Assembly: GCF_015234355.1 (NCBI RefSeq)
Contig: NZ_JADGMV010000003.1
Location: 1-64,000 of the forward strand
Origin: Psychrobacter sp. NG25
GTDB taxonomy: Bacteria; Pseudomonadota; Gammaproteobacteria; Pseudomonadales; Moraxellaceae
Length of the DNA: 64,000 bases
Direction of reading: 5' to 3'
This document shows, in pieces, positions 16,820 through 26,748 of the stretch. The position numbers and the translations under genes were made by a program. Within the stretch, counting starts at the first letter, position 1. Every line of letters starts with the position of its first letter. A model generated the notes under the pieces. The model was not told the DNA's origin, ran no database searches, and was given only the letters and a program-made list of their open reading frames with translations.

Positions 16820-17890
16820 TCAAACGGTAAACAGACGCTTTCCTGCTAGTTCTAGCGCAGCTTGCAATAGTAACTCCCACGCTGGCTGACGAACGAGTCC
16901 TTTGATTGCTTGATCACAGCGATAAAGTAGGGCAGGCCATTCAGCCGTGTGCGTTTTTGATTGGCGGCGGCAGGCTTGTTGATATAGCCCTTGTTTGCTG
17001 CGCCAAATGCCAAGCGCTTGCGGATCTTGTCCATCCATCAGTTGTATAATCTGACGCATATCTTTACTAATTGCCCATAATACTAAGGTCGTCGGCTCAT
17101 CAGTCGCTTTGAGTTGAAAGATGATTTTTGCCACTTGTGCGCTATTACCTGCCAGCATCGCATCCGACAAATCAAACACGCTAAATTGAGCGTCACTGAC
17201 CAATGCTGCTTGTAAATCTGTGATATCGAGTGCCACAGTATTTGTAGGCTGTGCAAAATCGCCAGCGGTTTCGGTATCTTCATGAGGAGCCATTAACTGC
17301 GGCGCAAACAGATAAGACAGCCGCCATAAGGTTTGGTACGCACTCAGCAAATGATGCTCAGTATGTGACATCAGTAGTTGCCATGCTTCTTGAGACAGCC
17401 GTAACCCAAATTTTTGAGCCTGAATCTGCAAGAGCTGCTGGCGCTGCTGCTCGTTGTATAAATTACAGTCAATGACATTGCCATATTGCGCAAAAGGCGC
17501 AAACCACTTGCTGCTCTGGCTACGTTTGTCTTGCTTAGGCGTAAGCCATAATACACTATGACCGTGTGTACCTGCTTGTGCTTCAATCGCAAAGCGTTCG
17601 AGCTCAGCAATGACAGTTTTATCGGGCTTATGATTGCCAGTCACGATTAAGGCGCTGGCATCATCAAACAATGATTGGCTACCCAATTCTGACAGTACTT
17701 CTTGCCAGCTTTTAACTGATATTAGTTCTATGCGCTTGATGGCATAATTCTGCGCGCGCCAATGTGGACGCAGCGCATCGATAAGCCATTGACTCAGCAA
17801 CGGCTCATCACCGTGCGCCAGCCACAAGCCCGCTACTGCAACGGAGGGTTGTAGTAGTTTTGGATAGGCTTGTATAAAGGTATCTTGCAT
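16820..17890 (-). CDS. holA: DNA polymerase III subunit delta
   Basis: A 356-residue clamp-loader subunit that opens the sliding clamp. It has the family pattern: N-terminal WLAHGDEPLLSQWLIDALR, then AALIVTGNHKPDKT, a loose lid domain, and the C-terminal collar with FDLSDAMLAGNSAQVAKIIFQLKATDEPTTLVLWAI. The collar end (PAWELLLQAALELAGKRLF) is the part duplicated at 15003-15112. It is third in leuS-lptE-holA, as in many gammaproteobacteria. Confidence 0.92.
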   Translation of the reverse strand: MQDTFIQAYPKLLQPSVAVAGLWLAHGDEPLLSQWLIDALRPHWRAQNYAIKRIELISVKSWQEVLSELGSQSLFDDASALIVTGNHKPDKTVIAELERFAIEAQAGTHGHSVLWLTPKQDKRSQSSKWFAPFAQYGNVIDCNLYNEQQRQQLLQIQAQKFGLRLSQEAWQLLMSHTEHHLLSAYQTLWRLSYLFAPQLMAPHEDTETAGDFAQPTNTVALDITDLQAALVSDAQFSVFDLSDAMLAGNSAQVAKIIFQLKATDEPTTLVLWAISKDMRQIIQLMDGQDPQALGIWRSKQGLYQQACRRQSKTHTAEWPALLYRCDQAIKGLVRQPAWELLLQAALELAGKRLFTV

Positions 17891-17950
17891 AAATAGATGG
17901 GTAGTACACAGGTTAATGGAAATAAGTATGGAGCGTATCGTAATGAGACG

Positions 17951-18652
17951 TTAAGGCGTTGGTACGACCACGGCTGTCGATGCTGAGCCGTTACCGATTT
18001 TCACTGGTGTTTTAGTGCCAGTGGACGGTACTTTAGGCAGAGAGATAGCAACATACTGATCAGTGATACGGCGTGCCAAACTGTCATAGAGCCATTCGCG
18101 AATTTGATCGCCTTGCTGATCATCCGTACTCACCGAGGCGTCATTGTACTGATAGCTACGCTCGATTTGGATAGGATTGCTCAGTGTCACTGGCTTACCA
18201 TTTTCAGTGGTTTGATAGCTAACATCTGCTGATATGATCAAGCGAATCTCTGTTAAGACACCGACTAATTCATACTGTCTAAAGCGCAGGTTATTGACGC
18301 TGATAACAGAAACAGGATCAGCACTGGCTTGTTTATTATTAAGCGCAACGTCTGCAGCAGTCATGTTACTGATAACATCGACACCTAATGTTTCTAGGCG
18401 TCGCGTTAATGGTAGCTTAAGCGGGAAAGCGGTGCGATTGTCTTCGATAATGACCGCTGTTTTGGCAACATCGAGGAGCATCGGCGCATCATAACCACGT
18501 AGCTGAAAGCCGCAACCACTAAGCGCAGCCGTTGCACCGAGCACCGTAAACATCGGCAGTGCAGTAAGTAATGCAGTTACTAGCTTTTGTCCGCCGGACT
18601 TTTTTGCAATAGGGCTTTTGCTACTTGATAGGGCTTGCTGCTTATACGACAT
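17951..18652 (-). CDS. lptE: LPS-assembly lipoprotein LptE
   Basis: A 233-residue outer-membrane lipoprotein. After a hydrophobic signal (LVTALLTALPMFTVLGATAA) the lipobox LSGC gives the lipidated Cys, followed by GFQLRGYDAP, the family's opening motif. It plugs and folds the LptD barrel that inserts LPS at the cell surface. ATG 18652 is preferred to an in-frame start at 18667 because GAGGA lies eight bases before it. The C-terminal tail after KVPSTGTKTP is low-complexity. It lies between leuS and holA, the classic LptE setting. Confidence 0.9.
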   Translation of the reverse strand: MSYKQQALSSSKSPIAKKSGGQKLVTALLTALPMFTVLGATAALSGCGFQLRGYDAPMLLDVAKTAVIIEDNRTAFPLKLPLTRRLETLGVDVISNMTAADVALNNKQASADPVSVISVNNLRFRQYELVGVLTEIRLIISADVSYQTTENGKPVTLSNPIQIERSYQYNDASVSTDDQQGDQIREWLYDSLARRITDQYVAISLPKVPSTGTKTPVKIGNGSASTAVVVPTP

Positions 18653-18711
18653 AATCGCTATCCTCAAATGATAAGAAGGCTTAGATAGAGTATCTACTAA
18701 GCCTAAAACAT

Positions 18712-21399
18712 CTAACCTACAACCACTATATTCACGAGTTTATTCGGGACGACGATTTCTTTTTTGATTTCGCCAGTGATGAATTTCGCCACGCTTTCCA
18801 TGGTTCGAGCTTGGGCTTTTAGCTGCTCTGGATCGCTATTCGGCGCCACATCCATCTTACCGCGCATTTTACCATTGACCTGTACGACCATCGTGATCAT
18901 ATCCTGCACCAGTGCAGCTTCATCAACGGTTGGGTAGTTTAGCGTGACGGTATCTAGGCCTAATTGCTCAAGTAAGTGCTCACCAACGTGCGGTGCATAC
19001 ACTGATAGCATGATAAGCAAGTCAGTCACTGCCTCGTGCTGTACTTTTAGGTCTTGCTCATTAGCCGCTTTAAAGCTCGTCAGCTCATTGGCAAGCTCCA
19101 TGAGGCTCGATACTGGCGTGTTCAATGCCAAACGATCACCCAAATCATTATCAATTTTGGCGATGGTTTCATGAGTTTTGCGACGTAAGTTTTTGGCTGC
19201 TTTACTCAAGTCGTCAGTATTCAATGCTTCGCTATTGAGCGTCGCAAGATCTAAGTTCGCTGCGGTAAGCGCTTGCGTATGCTCTGTCGCCAAACGCCAG
19301 ACTTTTTTGACGAAATTGTAAGGGCCTTTTAGTGCATCGTCTGACCATTCTAACGTTTGATCAGCAGGCGCGGTAAATAGTGTGTACAAACGAACCGTAT
19401 CAGCACCATATTTGTCGATGGTGATTTGTGGATCGACACCATTGTTTTTTGACTTAGACATTTTTTCAATTTTGCCAATCGTCACTGGCTGTCCATCAGT
19501 CTTTAAGATGGCTTTGATCGGCTGACCGCGCTCGTCATAATCGATATCGACATCTTCGGTAAAGTAGTAAGTGGTACTGCCATCAGCGTTGACACGATAG
19601 AAAGTACCCGCAAGTACCATACCTTGCGTCATCAAGTTGGCAAATGGCTCGTTTCCTGAGACTAGGTTTTCGTCACGCATAAGCTTATGGAAGAAACGCG
19701 CGTAAAGTAGATGCATAACCGCGTGCTCAACACCACCGATGTACTGGTCGACAGGCAGCCATTTGTTGGCGGCAGATTTGTTGACCATGCTTTGCGCATC
19801 ATTTGGGCTAGCAAAGCGAGCGTAATACCAGCTTGACTCAACAAAGGTGTCAAAGGTATCGGTTTCACGCTCAGCAGGGTTACCACATTTAGGGCAGGTA
19901 GTATTCACAAATTCTGGAATGTTTTTGAGTGGGTTGCCGCGTCCATCAGGAACGACATCAGTCGGTAAGATAACTGGCAAATCTTGCTCTTCGACAGGTA
20001 TCGTACCGCAATGTTCGCAATTGATCATTGGGATAGGGCAGCCCCAATATCGTTGACGCGATACACCCCAATCACGTAAGCGATATTGGATTTTTTTCTT
20101 GGCCAATTCTTGTGGCTCAAGTTTGGCAAGCATGGCTTCGAACGCTTGCTCAAAATCTAGACCATCAAATTCGCCTGAATTGACTAAGGTATTGCGTTCA
20201 GTATAGGCAAGATTGATTTTAGTATCATTCGCTTTGGCATCTGCTTCTGCTTCATCAAAATATCCTGCAGGAATGTCGATAACTTGCTTAATAGGCAGAC
20301 TGTATTTGGTTGCAAAATCATAGTCACGCTCATCATGTGCAGGTACAGCCATAACCGCACCTGAACCGTAGCTCATAAGCACATAGTTGGCCACCCAAAC
20401 AGGCACTTCTTCACCTGTCAGTGGATGAGTCACGGTCAGACCTGTATCCATACCGATTTTTTCAGCTTTGGCTAAATCTGCTTCAGCGACTGAGCCTTTT
20501 TTGCATAGGGCACAAAAATCTGCAATGGCTTTATTATTTTCAGATGCGTACTGTGCGAGCGGATGCTCTGCGGCAACGGCGACATAAGTCACACCCATCA
20601 AGGTGTCAGGGCGGGTAGTGAACACGTCTAAAGTGTTGGTTTCACCAGCCAACTCATATGGGAAATGCACTTCCATACCAGCACTACGACCAATCCAGTT
20701 GCGCTGCATGGTCAATACTTCAGATGGCCAATGACCTTCCAAATCATCCAAATCATCCAATAGTTCATCGGCATAATCAGTGATATTGAAGTAGTACATT
20801 GGTATGTCGCGTTTTTCGACTGCAGCGCCACTGCGCCAGCCCTTGCCATCGATAACTTGCTCATTGGCCAAGACAGTATTGTCAATCGGATCCCAGTTGA
20901 CAGTCGCTAGCTTTTTGTAGACTAAGCCTTTTTTATATAACTGCAAAAACAACCACTGCTCCCACTGATAATACTCAGGGCTACAAGTGGCAAATTCACG
21001 TGACCAGTCAATAGATAAGCCCAGTAATTTAAGCTGTGCACGCATATTGTCAATATTGGCAAATGTCCATTTGGCAGGTGGGGTTTGATTGGCAATCGCG
21101 GCGTTTTCTGCTGGCAGGCCAAAGCCATCCCAACCCATTGGTTGCATGACTTCGTAGCCTTTGAGGCGGTAGTAACGGCTCAGTACATCCGAGATGGTAT
21201 AGTTACGCACATGGCCCATATGCAGCTTGCCACTTGGATAAGGGAACATAGACAGCATATAACGACTTGGCTTGTCGCTAGGCTCATTGCCCACTTCATA
21301 GCGCTTGTCAGTTGCCCATTTGGCTTGTTGCGCAGCTTCGATAGCTTGTGGGTTATAATAATTGTTTTCTGATTGTTCAGATGTCACAGTATTACTCAT
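18712..21399 (-). CDS. leuS: Leucine--tRNA ligase
   Basis: An 895-residue class I synthetase that charges tRNA-Leu. The HIGH motif is YPSGKLHMGHVRNYT; the KMSKS motif is KMSKSKNNGVDP. The CP1 editing domain lies between them (TTRPDTLMGVTYV), with a zinc-type CEHCG ... CPKCG pair. ATG 21399 begins a segment with the usual N-terminus. An open frame back to 21549 lacks family similarity and is ignored. It is first in leuS-lptE-holA and diverges from the NACHT gene, so 21400-21572 must hold both promoters. Confidence 0.97.
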   Translation of the reverse strand: MSNTVTSEQSENNYYNPQAIEAAQQAKWATDKRYEVGNEPSDKPSRYMLSMFPYPSGKLHMGHVRNYTISDVLSRYYRLKGYEVMQPMGWDGFGLPAENAAIANQTPPAKWTFANIDNMRAQLKLLGLSIDWSREFATCSPEYYQWEQWLFLQLYKKGLVYKKLATVNWDPIDNTVLANEQVIDGKGWRSGAAVEKRDIPMYYFNITDYADELLDDLDDLEGHWPSEVLTMQRNWIGRSAGMEVHFPYELAGETNTLDVFTTRPDTLMGVTYVAVAAEHPLAQYASENNKAIADFCALCKKGSVAEADLAKAEKIGMDTGLTVTHPLTGEEVPVWVANYVLMSYGSGAVMAVPAHDERDYDFATKYSLPIKQVIDIPAGYFDEAEADAKANDTKINLAYTERNTLVNSGEFDGLDFEQAFEAMLAKLEPQELAKKKIQYRLRDWGVSRQRYWGCPIPMINCEHCGTIPVEEQDLPVILPTDVVPDGRGNPLKNIPEFVNTTCPKCGNPAERETDTFDTFVESSWYYARFASPNDAQSMVNKSAANKWLPVDQYIGGVEHAVMHLLYARFFHKLMRDENLVSGNEPFANLMTQGMVLAGTFYRVNADGSTTYYFTEDVDIDYDERGQPIKAILKTDGQPVTIGKIEKMSKSKNNGVDPQITIDKYGADTVRLYTLFTAPADQTLEWSDDALKGPYNFVKKVWRLATEHTQALTAANLDLATLNSEALNTDDLSKAAKNLRRKTHETIAKIDNDLGDRLALNTPVSSLMELANELTSFKAANEQDLKVQHEAVTDLLIMLSVYAPHVGEHLLEQLGLDTVTLNYPTVDEAALVQDMITMVVQVNGKMRGKMDVAPNSDPEQLKAQARTMESVAKFITGEIKKEIVVPNKLVNIVVVG

Positions 21400-21572
21400 A
21401 GTGGGCTCGAAATTGGTTAATACAGATAAAAAATAGGTGGAATTCGACAATGCCATAGCATAGCGTAATTTGGCGAAAATTGCGATTGATTGTGACGTTG
21501 TTATAGTTGAATATAGGGGCTTAGTCTTTATAGACAGATGTTCTATCAATCACCTAATACAGTAGATACAAC

Positions 21573-24443
21573 ATGAGTGAAATTATTCTTAAGCAACCTG
21601 TCAGCGTGCTCAATCGAAAAATAAACTTTGATATCAAAGATTTTTTTATACAGGCATCTAAAACAGCTGTTCAAGCTACTGCTCAAGGGGTAACTGGAAA
21701 CTTAATAGGTAGTGCAGCGACGATTGTCAAAGGTGTATTTGATATATCTAAGACTACAGAGCTTGAGTTAAAGGTTGAAGAGTTAGCATGGTTGCTTATT
21801 GCCCGTTCCCTAACTCAGGCTATTACTGAGATGCTAACTAGCGATCAGGATTTATTCGGTAGTAATATTGATAAAGCAGCGATAACAAGTGTCGCTACTA
21901 ATATAGAAAATAAGATTAATGAGTCAGAAGTTGCTATAGATAACGATTTTTTTGAAGCGCCTCATCATTTAGCTCTATTAGATGACTTGGAAATTGTTTT
22001 AATTGAATGGTTCCAGCAACTAGGACTTGATGAAGCCAAAGCCAAATCAACTTATAAGCGTTTGAAAGGTCAGTTTTCTTTTTCACTTGATAAAGAATGG
22101 GTAACTAACGCTTCACAATATACCTCAATTATAGATCAATTAAATACGCCATTTACTAAGGCTACTGTAAAGCAAAGAAACATTAGACAGTATCGTTCGT
22201 GGCTGCAGCAACAAGTCAATGAGCGTATGTTTGATGAAGCATTTGGCTTAAAACAGATATATGTTCCTTTGAGAGCTTACTACGTGAAATCAGAGGAGCA
22301 AGACGAAAATATAATTGAACAAGATCTGACAGAACCTTTAGGCATTAAAACCCATGGAAAAACGAATAAAATCGTATGTGATTTAGAAAGTGAAATTCGG
22401 GAATGGCTGGAGGAGTACAATGAACATGACGCGTTAAGAGTCATCAGCGGAGGTCCTGGCTCTGGGAAATCGTCATTTGCTAAAATGTTAGCTGCAAATC
22501 TATCTGCACAATCAAATATACCAATCTTATTTATTCCTCTACATCATTTTCATCTTAATGACTATCTACTAGAAGCTATTAAGAAGTTCGTTGACAATCA
22601 ACTAATACTTTCTCATACCAGTATGAGTGAAGAGAAAAATTTGTTGCTTATATTTGATGGCTTAGATGAGTTGTCTATGCAAAGTGGTACTAACGCAGCA
22701 GAGGTGTCAAACAGATTTATTACTGAAGTGCAAGACGCCCTAAGAGACAGAAAAAACGTCCATTGGAAAGCAATTATTACAGGCCGTGAGTTATCTATTC
22801 AGTCGCAACAACATAAACTTAAGAAGCCAAAGACTATCTATCATTTATTACCTTATTATATTGATGAAGAAAATAGAGAAGATTTTAATGATGCTAATAG
22901 CTTATTGATGACTGACCAGCGTAGTGAGTGGTGGCAAAAATTGGCTGAGTTGAAAGGTTTTGAATTTGATGACATACCAACAGAGTTAGCTACTAAACAC
23001 TTAGAGCCTATTACGACCGAACCGCTACTTAATTATCTTGTGTCATTAAGTTATTTGAAAGAAGACGGTATTGCATTTTCAGAAAATACTAATTTAAATG
23101 AAATATATGCCGATTTATTAGATTCAGTACATGAGCGCAAATATACGGATAGCGGTACACACAGAAGTGTCGATAGTATGGATAAAAGGAAATTCGTACG
23201 TATTCTACAGGAAATTGCACTGACAGTTTGGCATGAGAATGGGCGAACGGCTAGCGTTAGCCAGATTACTGAACAATGTAAAAAAGCTAATATTGATAGC
23301 TATTTCAAAGAGTTTACTAAAGATGCGGAATCAGGCGTTATCCGTTTATTGATGGCATTTTATTTCAGAAAGTTTGATGGAAATAATAGTGATGAAACTT
23401 TTGAGTTTACTCATAAAAGCTTTGGTGAGTATCTGACAGCAAAGCGAATAATGCTCGAACTGTCTAAAATATTAAATGAAGTAGAACGGTTTAAAGAAGA
23501 GGCTGACTCAGGTTGGACGTTAGAAGATGCATTTGGAAAATGGATAAGTGTTTGTGGACCTCAAAGAATAGATATATATCTAAGAGAATTCTTAGATGGT
23601 GAAATCCAAATATTAGCTAGTACTGATTCTGGTTTGCATAAGATAAATAAGTTTCAAGAGCTACTTATAGAACTCATACAGATGGCTGTAAATGGCCAGT
23701 CGCCTGTCAAAAAATTAGGTCTAGATAGCTTCAGTGATGATTTAACATATAGCAATAATTCTGAAATTGCACTTTTAGAGCTTCATTCTTTATGTGCAAA
23801 ACGTACAAAAAAGATAATTAAAAACGTATCTTATAGAGAGAAAGAGTCATTTGATGTTTGGTTGTCTAGATTGAATTACCTACAAAATGCAAGCTTAAAT
23901 TATTTAGATTTATCTAGCCTTACTTTTAAAAATAGTTTCAATGAATGCGATTTTTCTTCAACTATATTAGATAATAGTTTCATAATGTTTAATAAAATTT
24001 ATCAGTGTAATTTTGGAGAAGTTAGTATGAAAAACTCATTTTGTATAGGTGTTAATTTTAATGATAATAATTTATTAAATGTCGATTTTTCTGAAGCAAG
24101 AATTATAGATACAGAATTTAAAGATAGTAATTTGAAAAAATCGATTTTTGAAAACACAGTTTTATTGAAGATTGACTTTAAAGAATGTAATCTCGAAAAT
24201 ATAGATGTATCTGAAGATTCGTTTAATATTGCTGGGCAAGTTAACTTTATTGATTCTAATCTTGAAAATGCAAACTTTAAGAATGCTAGCATTGGGAATA
24301 TGAGATTTATTGATTCAAATATTGTAAACGGTAATTTCGAAGGCACGAATCATGAAGAGGCTTATTTCAAAGGTTCTAACCTAAAGGGTACTATTTTAGA
24401 AAACATATACACGTCAGAAGAGAAATTAGAGGAAGAAAAATGA
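21573..24443 (+). CDS. NACHT-type STAND NTPase with C-terminal pentapeptide repeats
   Basis: A 956-residue protein in three parts. Residues 1-285 are a helical N-terminal region without a recognised enzyme domain, containing KQIYVPLRAYY near 227. Residues ~286-640 are a NACHT NTPase: Walker A GGPGSGKSSFAKML (K299), Walker B LLLIFDGLDELS (D362, D365, E366), sensor-like WKAIITGRE, and FTHKSFGEYLTAKRI (the FxHxxFxEYxxA signature). Residues ~765-945 are imperfect pentapeptide repeats (NFKNASIGNM, YFKGSNLKGT) that form a right-handed beta-helix. Bacterial NACHT proteins are NLR-like immune sensors against phage, so this is a likely defence gene. The DNA, especially the 3' part, is very A/T-rich. 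It sits between leuS and the Spx-like gene and overlaps the latter by four bases. Confidence 0.9.
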   Translation: MSEIILKQPVSVLNRKINFDIKDFFIQASKTAVQATAQGVTGNLIGSAATIVKGVFDISKTTELELKVEELAWLLIARSLTQAITEMLTSDQDLFGSNIDKAAITSVATNIENKINESEVAIDNDFFEAPHHLALLDDLEIVLIEWFQQLGLDEAKAKSTYKRLKGQFSFSLDKEWVTNASQYTSIIDQLNTPFTKATVKQRNIRQYRSWLQQQVNERMFDEAFGLKQIYVPLRAYYVKSEEQDENIIEQDLTEPLGIKTHGKTNKIVCDLESEIREWLEEYNEHDALRVISGGPGSGKSSFAKMLAANLSAQSNIPILFIPLHHFHLNDYLLEAIKKFVDNQLILSHTSMSEEKNLLLIFDGLDELSMQSGTNAAEVSNRFITEVQDALRDRKNVHWKAIITGRELSIQSQQHKLKKPKTIYHLLPYYIDEENREDFNDANSLLMTDQRSEWWQKLAELKGFEFDDIPTELATKHLEPITTEPLLNYLVSLSYLKEDGIAFSENTNLNEIYADLLDSVHERKYTDSGTHRSVDSMDKRKFVRILQEIALTVWHENGRTASVSQITEQCKKANIDSYFKEFTKDAESGVIRLLMAFYFRKFDGNNSDETFEFTHKSFGEYLTAKRIMLELSKILNEVERFKEEADSGWTLEDAFGKWISVCGPQRIDIYLREFLDGEIQILASTDSGLHKINKFQELLIELIQMAVNGQSPVKKLGLDSFSDDLTYSNNSEIALLELHSLCAKRTKKIIKNVSYREKESFDVWLSRLNYLQNASLNYLDLSSLTFKNSFNECDFSSTILDNSFIMFNKIYQCNFGEVSMKNSFCIGVNFNDNNLLNVDFSEARIIDTEFKDSNLKKSIFENTVLLKIDFKECNLENIDVSEDSFNIAGQVNFIDSNLENANFKNASIGNMRFIDSNIVNGNFEGTNHEEAYFKGSNLKGTILENIYTSEEKLEEEK

Positions 24444-24817
24444 CCATCACCATTTACGGTATCAAGTCTTGTAGCACGATGAAAAAAGCGTTCACTAAGC
24501 TAAAAGAGCTAGATATCAGCTATGATTTTCACGATTATAAAAAACAAGGTATTGAGAAAGAAACAGTACAGCGTTGGGTAAATGAGCTAGGCATTGATAA
24601 AGTACTGAACAAGCGTGGCACCACATGGCGTAAGCTGACCGACGAGCAAAAGCAATCAGCTGATGCCAATGTAGATAACGCGATTGACTTGCTAGTAGAG
24701 AATACCAGTATGATTAAGCGTCCGATTGTAGAAGGTCAGATCGATGACAAAAACCAAGGTCAGCCGATATTACTGTGCGGTTTTGATGAGGCTGTATTCG
24801 ATACAACTTTTTCATAA
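24440..24817 (+). CDS. Spx/MgsR-ArsC family thioredoxin-fold protein
   Basis: A 125-residue protein of the ArsC/Spx-like (YffB) family: first strand ITIYGIKSCSTMKKA with a single N-terminal Cys10, FHDYKKQGIEK, NKRGTTWRKL and MIKRPIVEG. It lacks the extra cysteines of true arsenate reductases, so it is more likely the YffB-like group, whose role is unclear (a glutathione-dependent reductase has been suggested). Its ATG shares four bases with the NACHT stop, and its ribosome site (GAGGAAG) lies inside the NACHT gene, so the two are translationally coupled. Confidence 0.87.
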   Translation: MTITIYGIKSCSTMKKAFTKLKELDISYDFHDYKKQGIEKETVQRWVNELGIDKVLNKRGTTWRKLTDEQKQSADANVDNAIDLLVENTSMIKRPIVEGQIDDKNQGQPILLCGFDEAVFDTTFS

Positions 24818-24902
24818 AAAAGCTATCACTTTGACACGTTATAAACTATGATTTCATCAATGGAATTAAGTTTGCTCGTTTATAATGTTCAAGGATAAAA
24901 TC

Positions 24903-25262
24903 ATGAAAAAACTATTACTAATGGCCACCCTTGCAGCAGCACCTCTCATGGTCACAAGCGTGCAAGCAGCGGACAATTCTACTAAGATTACCTTCGCAAA
25001 AGACAGCTATTGCGGTAGCTTTACAGGTAACATTAAAAACGGAAAAGTGTTTCGTCTATGGCTTGCGTCAGATCAGAACTTAGTGATTCGCAATGTTGGT
25101 GATGACCGCATCAATATGGCTTATGTCTCAGGGCCAAGTGGTCGTTTGGATGGTGATCGCTATGACAATGAAACGTCTTACATTACTGAGAGTAAAGGCA
25201 ATCATTATATGAAGGTTTATGGCAATAGTAGCCATAGTTCTGTCGAGTTCTGTGCTTATTAA
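24903..25262 (+). CDS. Small secreted protein, unknown function
   Basis: A 119-residue protein with a clean signal peptide (MKKLLLMATLAAAPLMVTSVQA, cut before ADNST). The mature part is ~97 residues with two cysteines, one near the start (SYCGS) and one near the end (EFCAY), which probably form a disulfide in the periplasm. The alternating pattern suggests a small all-beta fold. ATG 24903 has AAGGA seven bases upstream; an ATG at 24885 lacks a site. No family recognised. Confidence 0.7.
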   Translation: MKKLLLMATLAAAPLMVTSVQAADNSTKITFAKDSYCGSFTGNIKNGKVFRLWLASDQNLVIRNVGDDRINMAYVSGPSGRLDGDRYDNETSYITESKGNHYMKVYGNSSHSSVEFCAY

Positions 25263-25267
25263 TATTT

Positions 25268-25535
25268 AGGGCGTGTTGAATATTCAAATATTAGGGCTGC
25301 TGATTGCTAAAATTGCACCAAACTAGGCATAAACTGACGATAATGTCGAGACCTTAGCTAGGTTTATAACAACGTTTGGAATGATTTTAGCATCAGCCTT
25401 TCAGGGCAGGACTATTTTTTGCCAATACATGGCGAAATTGTCTAACCTAGAACGACTAGGCGTCAAAAATTTCACTGCGTATTGTCTAAAAAATAGTCAC
25501 TGCCAGCACCACATTTGAATGTTCAACACGCCCCT
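25268..25535. mobile_element. MITE-like non-coding element with 22-24 bp terminal inverted repeats
   Basis: The left end AGGGCGTGTTGAATATTCAA and the reverse of the right end AGGGGCGTGTTGAACATTCA match except for an inserted G and one substitution, and pairing continues a few bases further. The ~268-bp interior has no open gene. Left and right flanks read TTAG and CTAG, compatible with the YTAR targets of IS5-like elements. It is likely a non-autonomous element mobilised by a transposase elsewhere. Related fragments occur at 15458 and 16730. Confidence 0.75.
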
Positions 25536-25536
25536 A

Positions 25537-25625
25537 GTCAGTTAACGACTAAACCGCTACAGCGTTACCCTCCTTAGAGGTACTAAATGTACAATCTGCA
25601 GTCGGCTGCCTTGTAGTCATTTTAG
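25537..25625 (-). repeat. Structured dispersed repeat, copy B
   Basis: The reverse complement matches copy A at 50081-50175 over about 85-90 bases, with the core CAGCCGACTGCAGAT and TCTAAGGAGGGTAACGC. It can form outer stem CTAC/GTAG (25557-25616), hairpin GCAG-CCGA-CTGC and hairpin GTAC-ATTTA-GTAC extended by AGA/TCT. It lies directly against the right end of the MITE-like element and before the argB terminator. Confidence 0.7.
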
Positions 25626-25662
25626 CCTTCTTTGGCTATAGTTGAAGCATCGATAGACCATA

Positions 25663-25698
25663 AAAAAGCCCGAGCTTGGTATCCAAGCTCGGGCTTTT
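25663..25698. terminator. Bidirectional Rho-independent terminator
   Basis: A-run, GCCCGAGCTTGG arm, short loop, CCAAGCTCGGGC arm, T-run. It ends the argB transcript on the minus strand and can stop transcription from the left. Confidence 0.9.
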
Positions 25699-25741
25699 CA
25701 GTGTTAGTATCAGTGTTAGTAATTATAGGTTGCTAACGCAA

Positions 25742-26653
<912 letters not shown>

Positions 26654-26748
26654 CTAAAGTACGGTTTTGTACGGGTTGGTTATTTGTGCGATATAAAACT
26701 ATCGTCATTATTAATATCATTAATAAGGTCATAATGTGTTTAATACAA

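Noticed and set aside
21400-21549. Fifty-residue N-terminal extension of LeuS
   Set aside because: It does not resemble LeuS and runs into the divergent promoter region of the NACHT gene.
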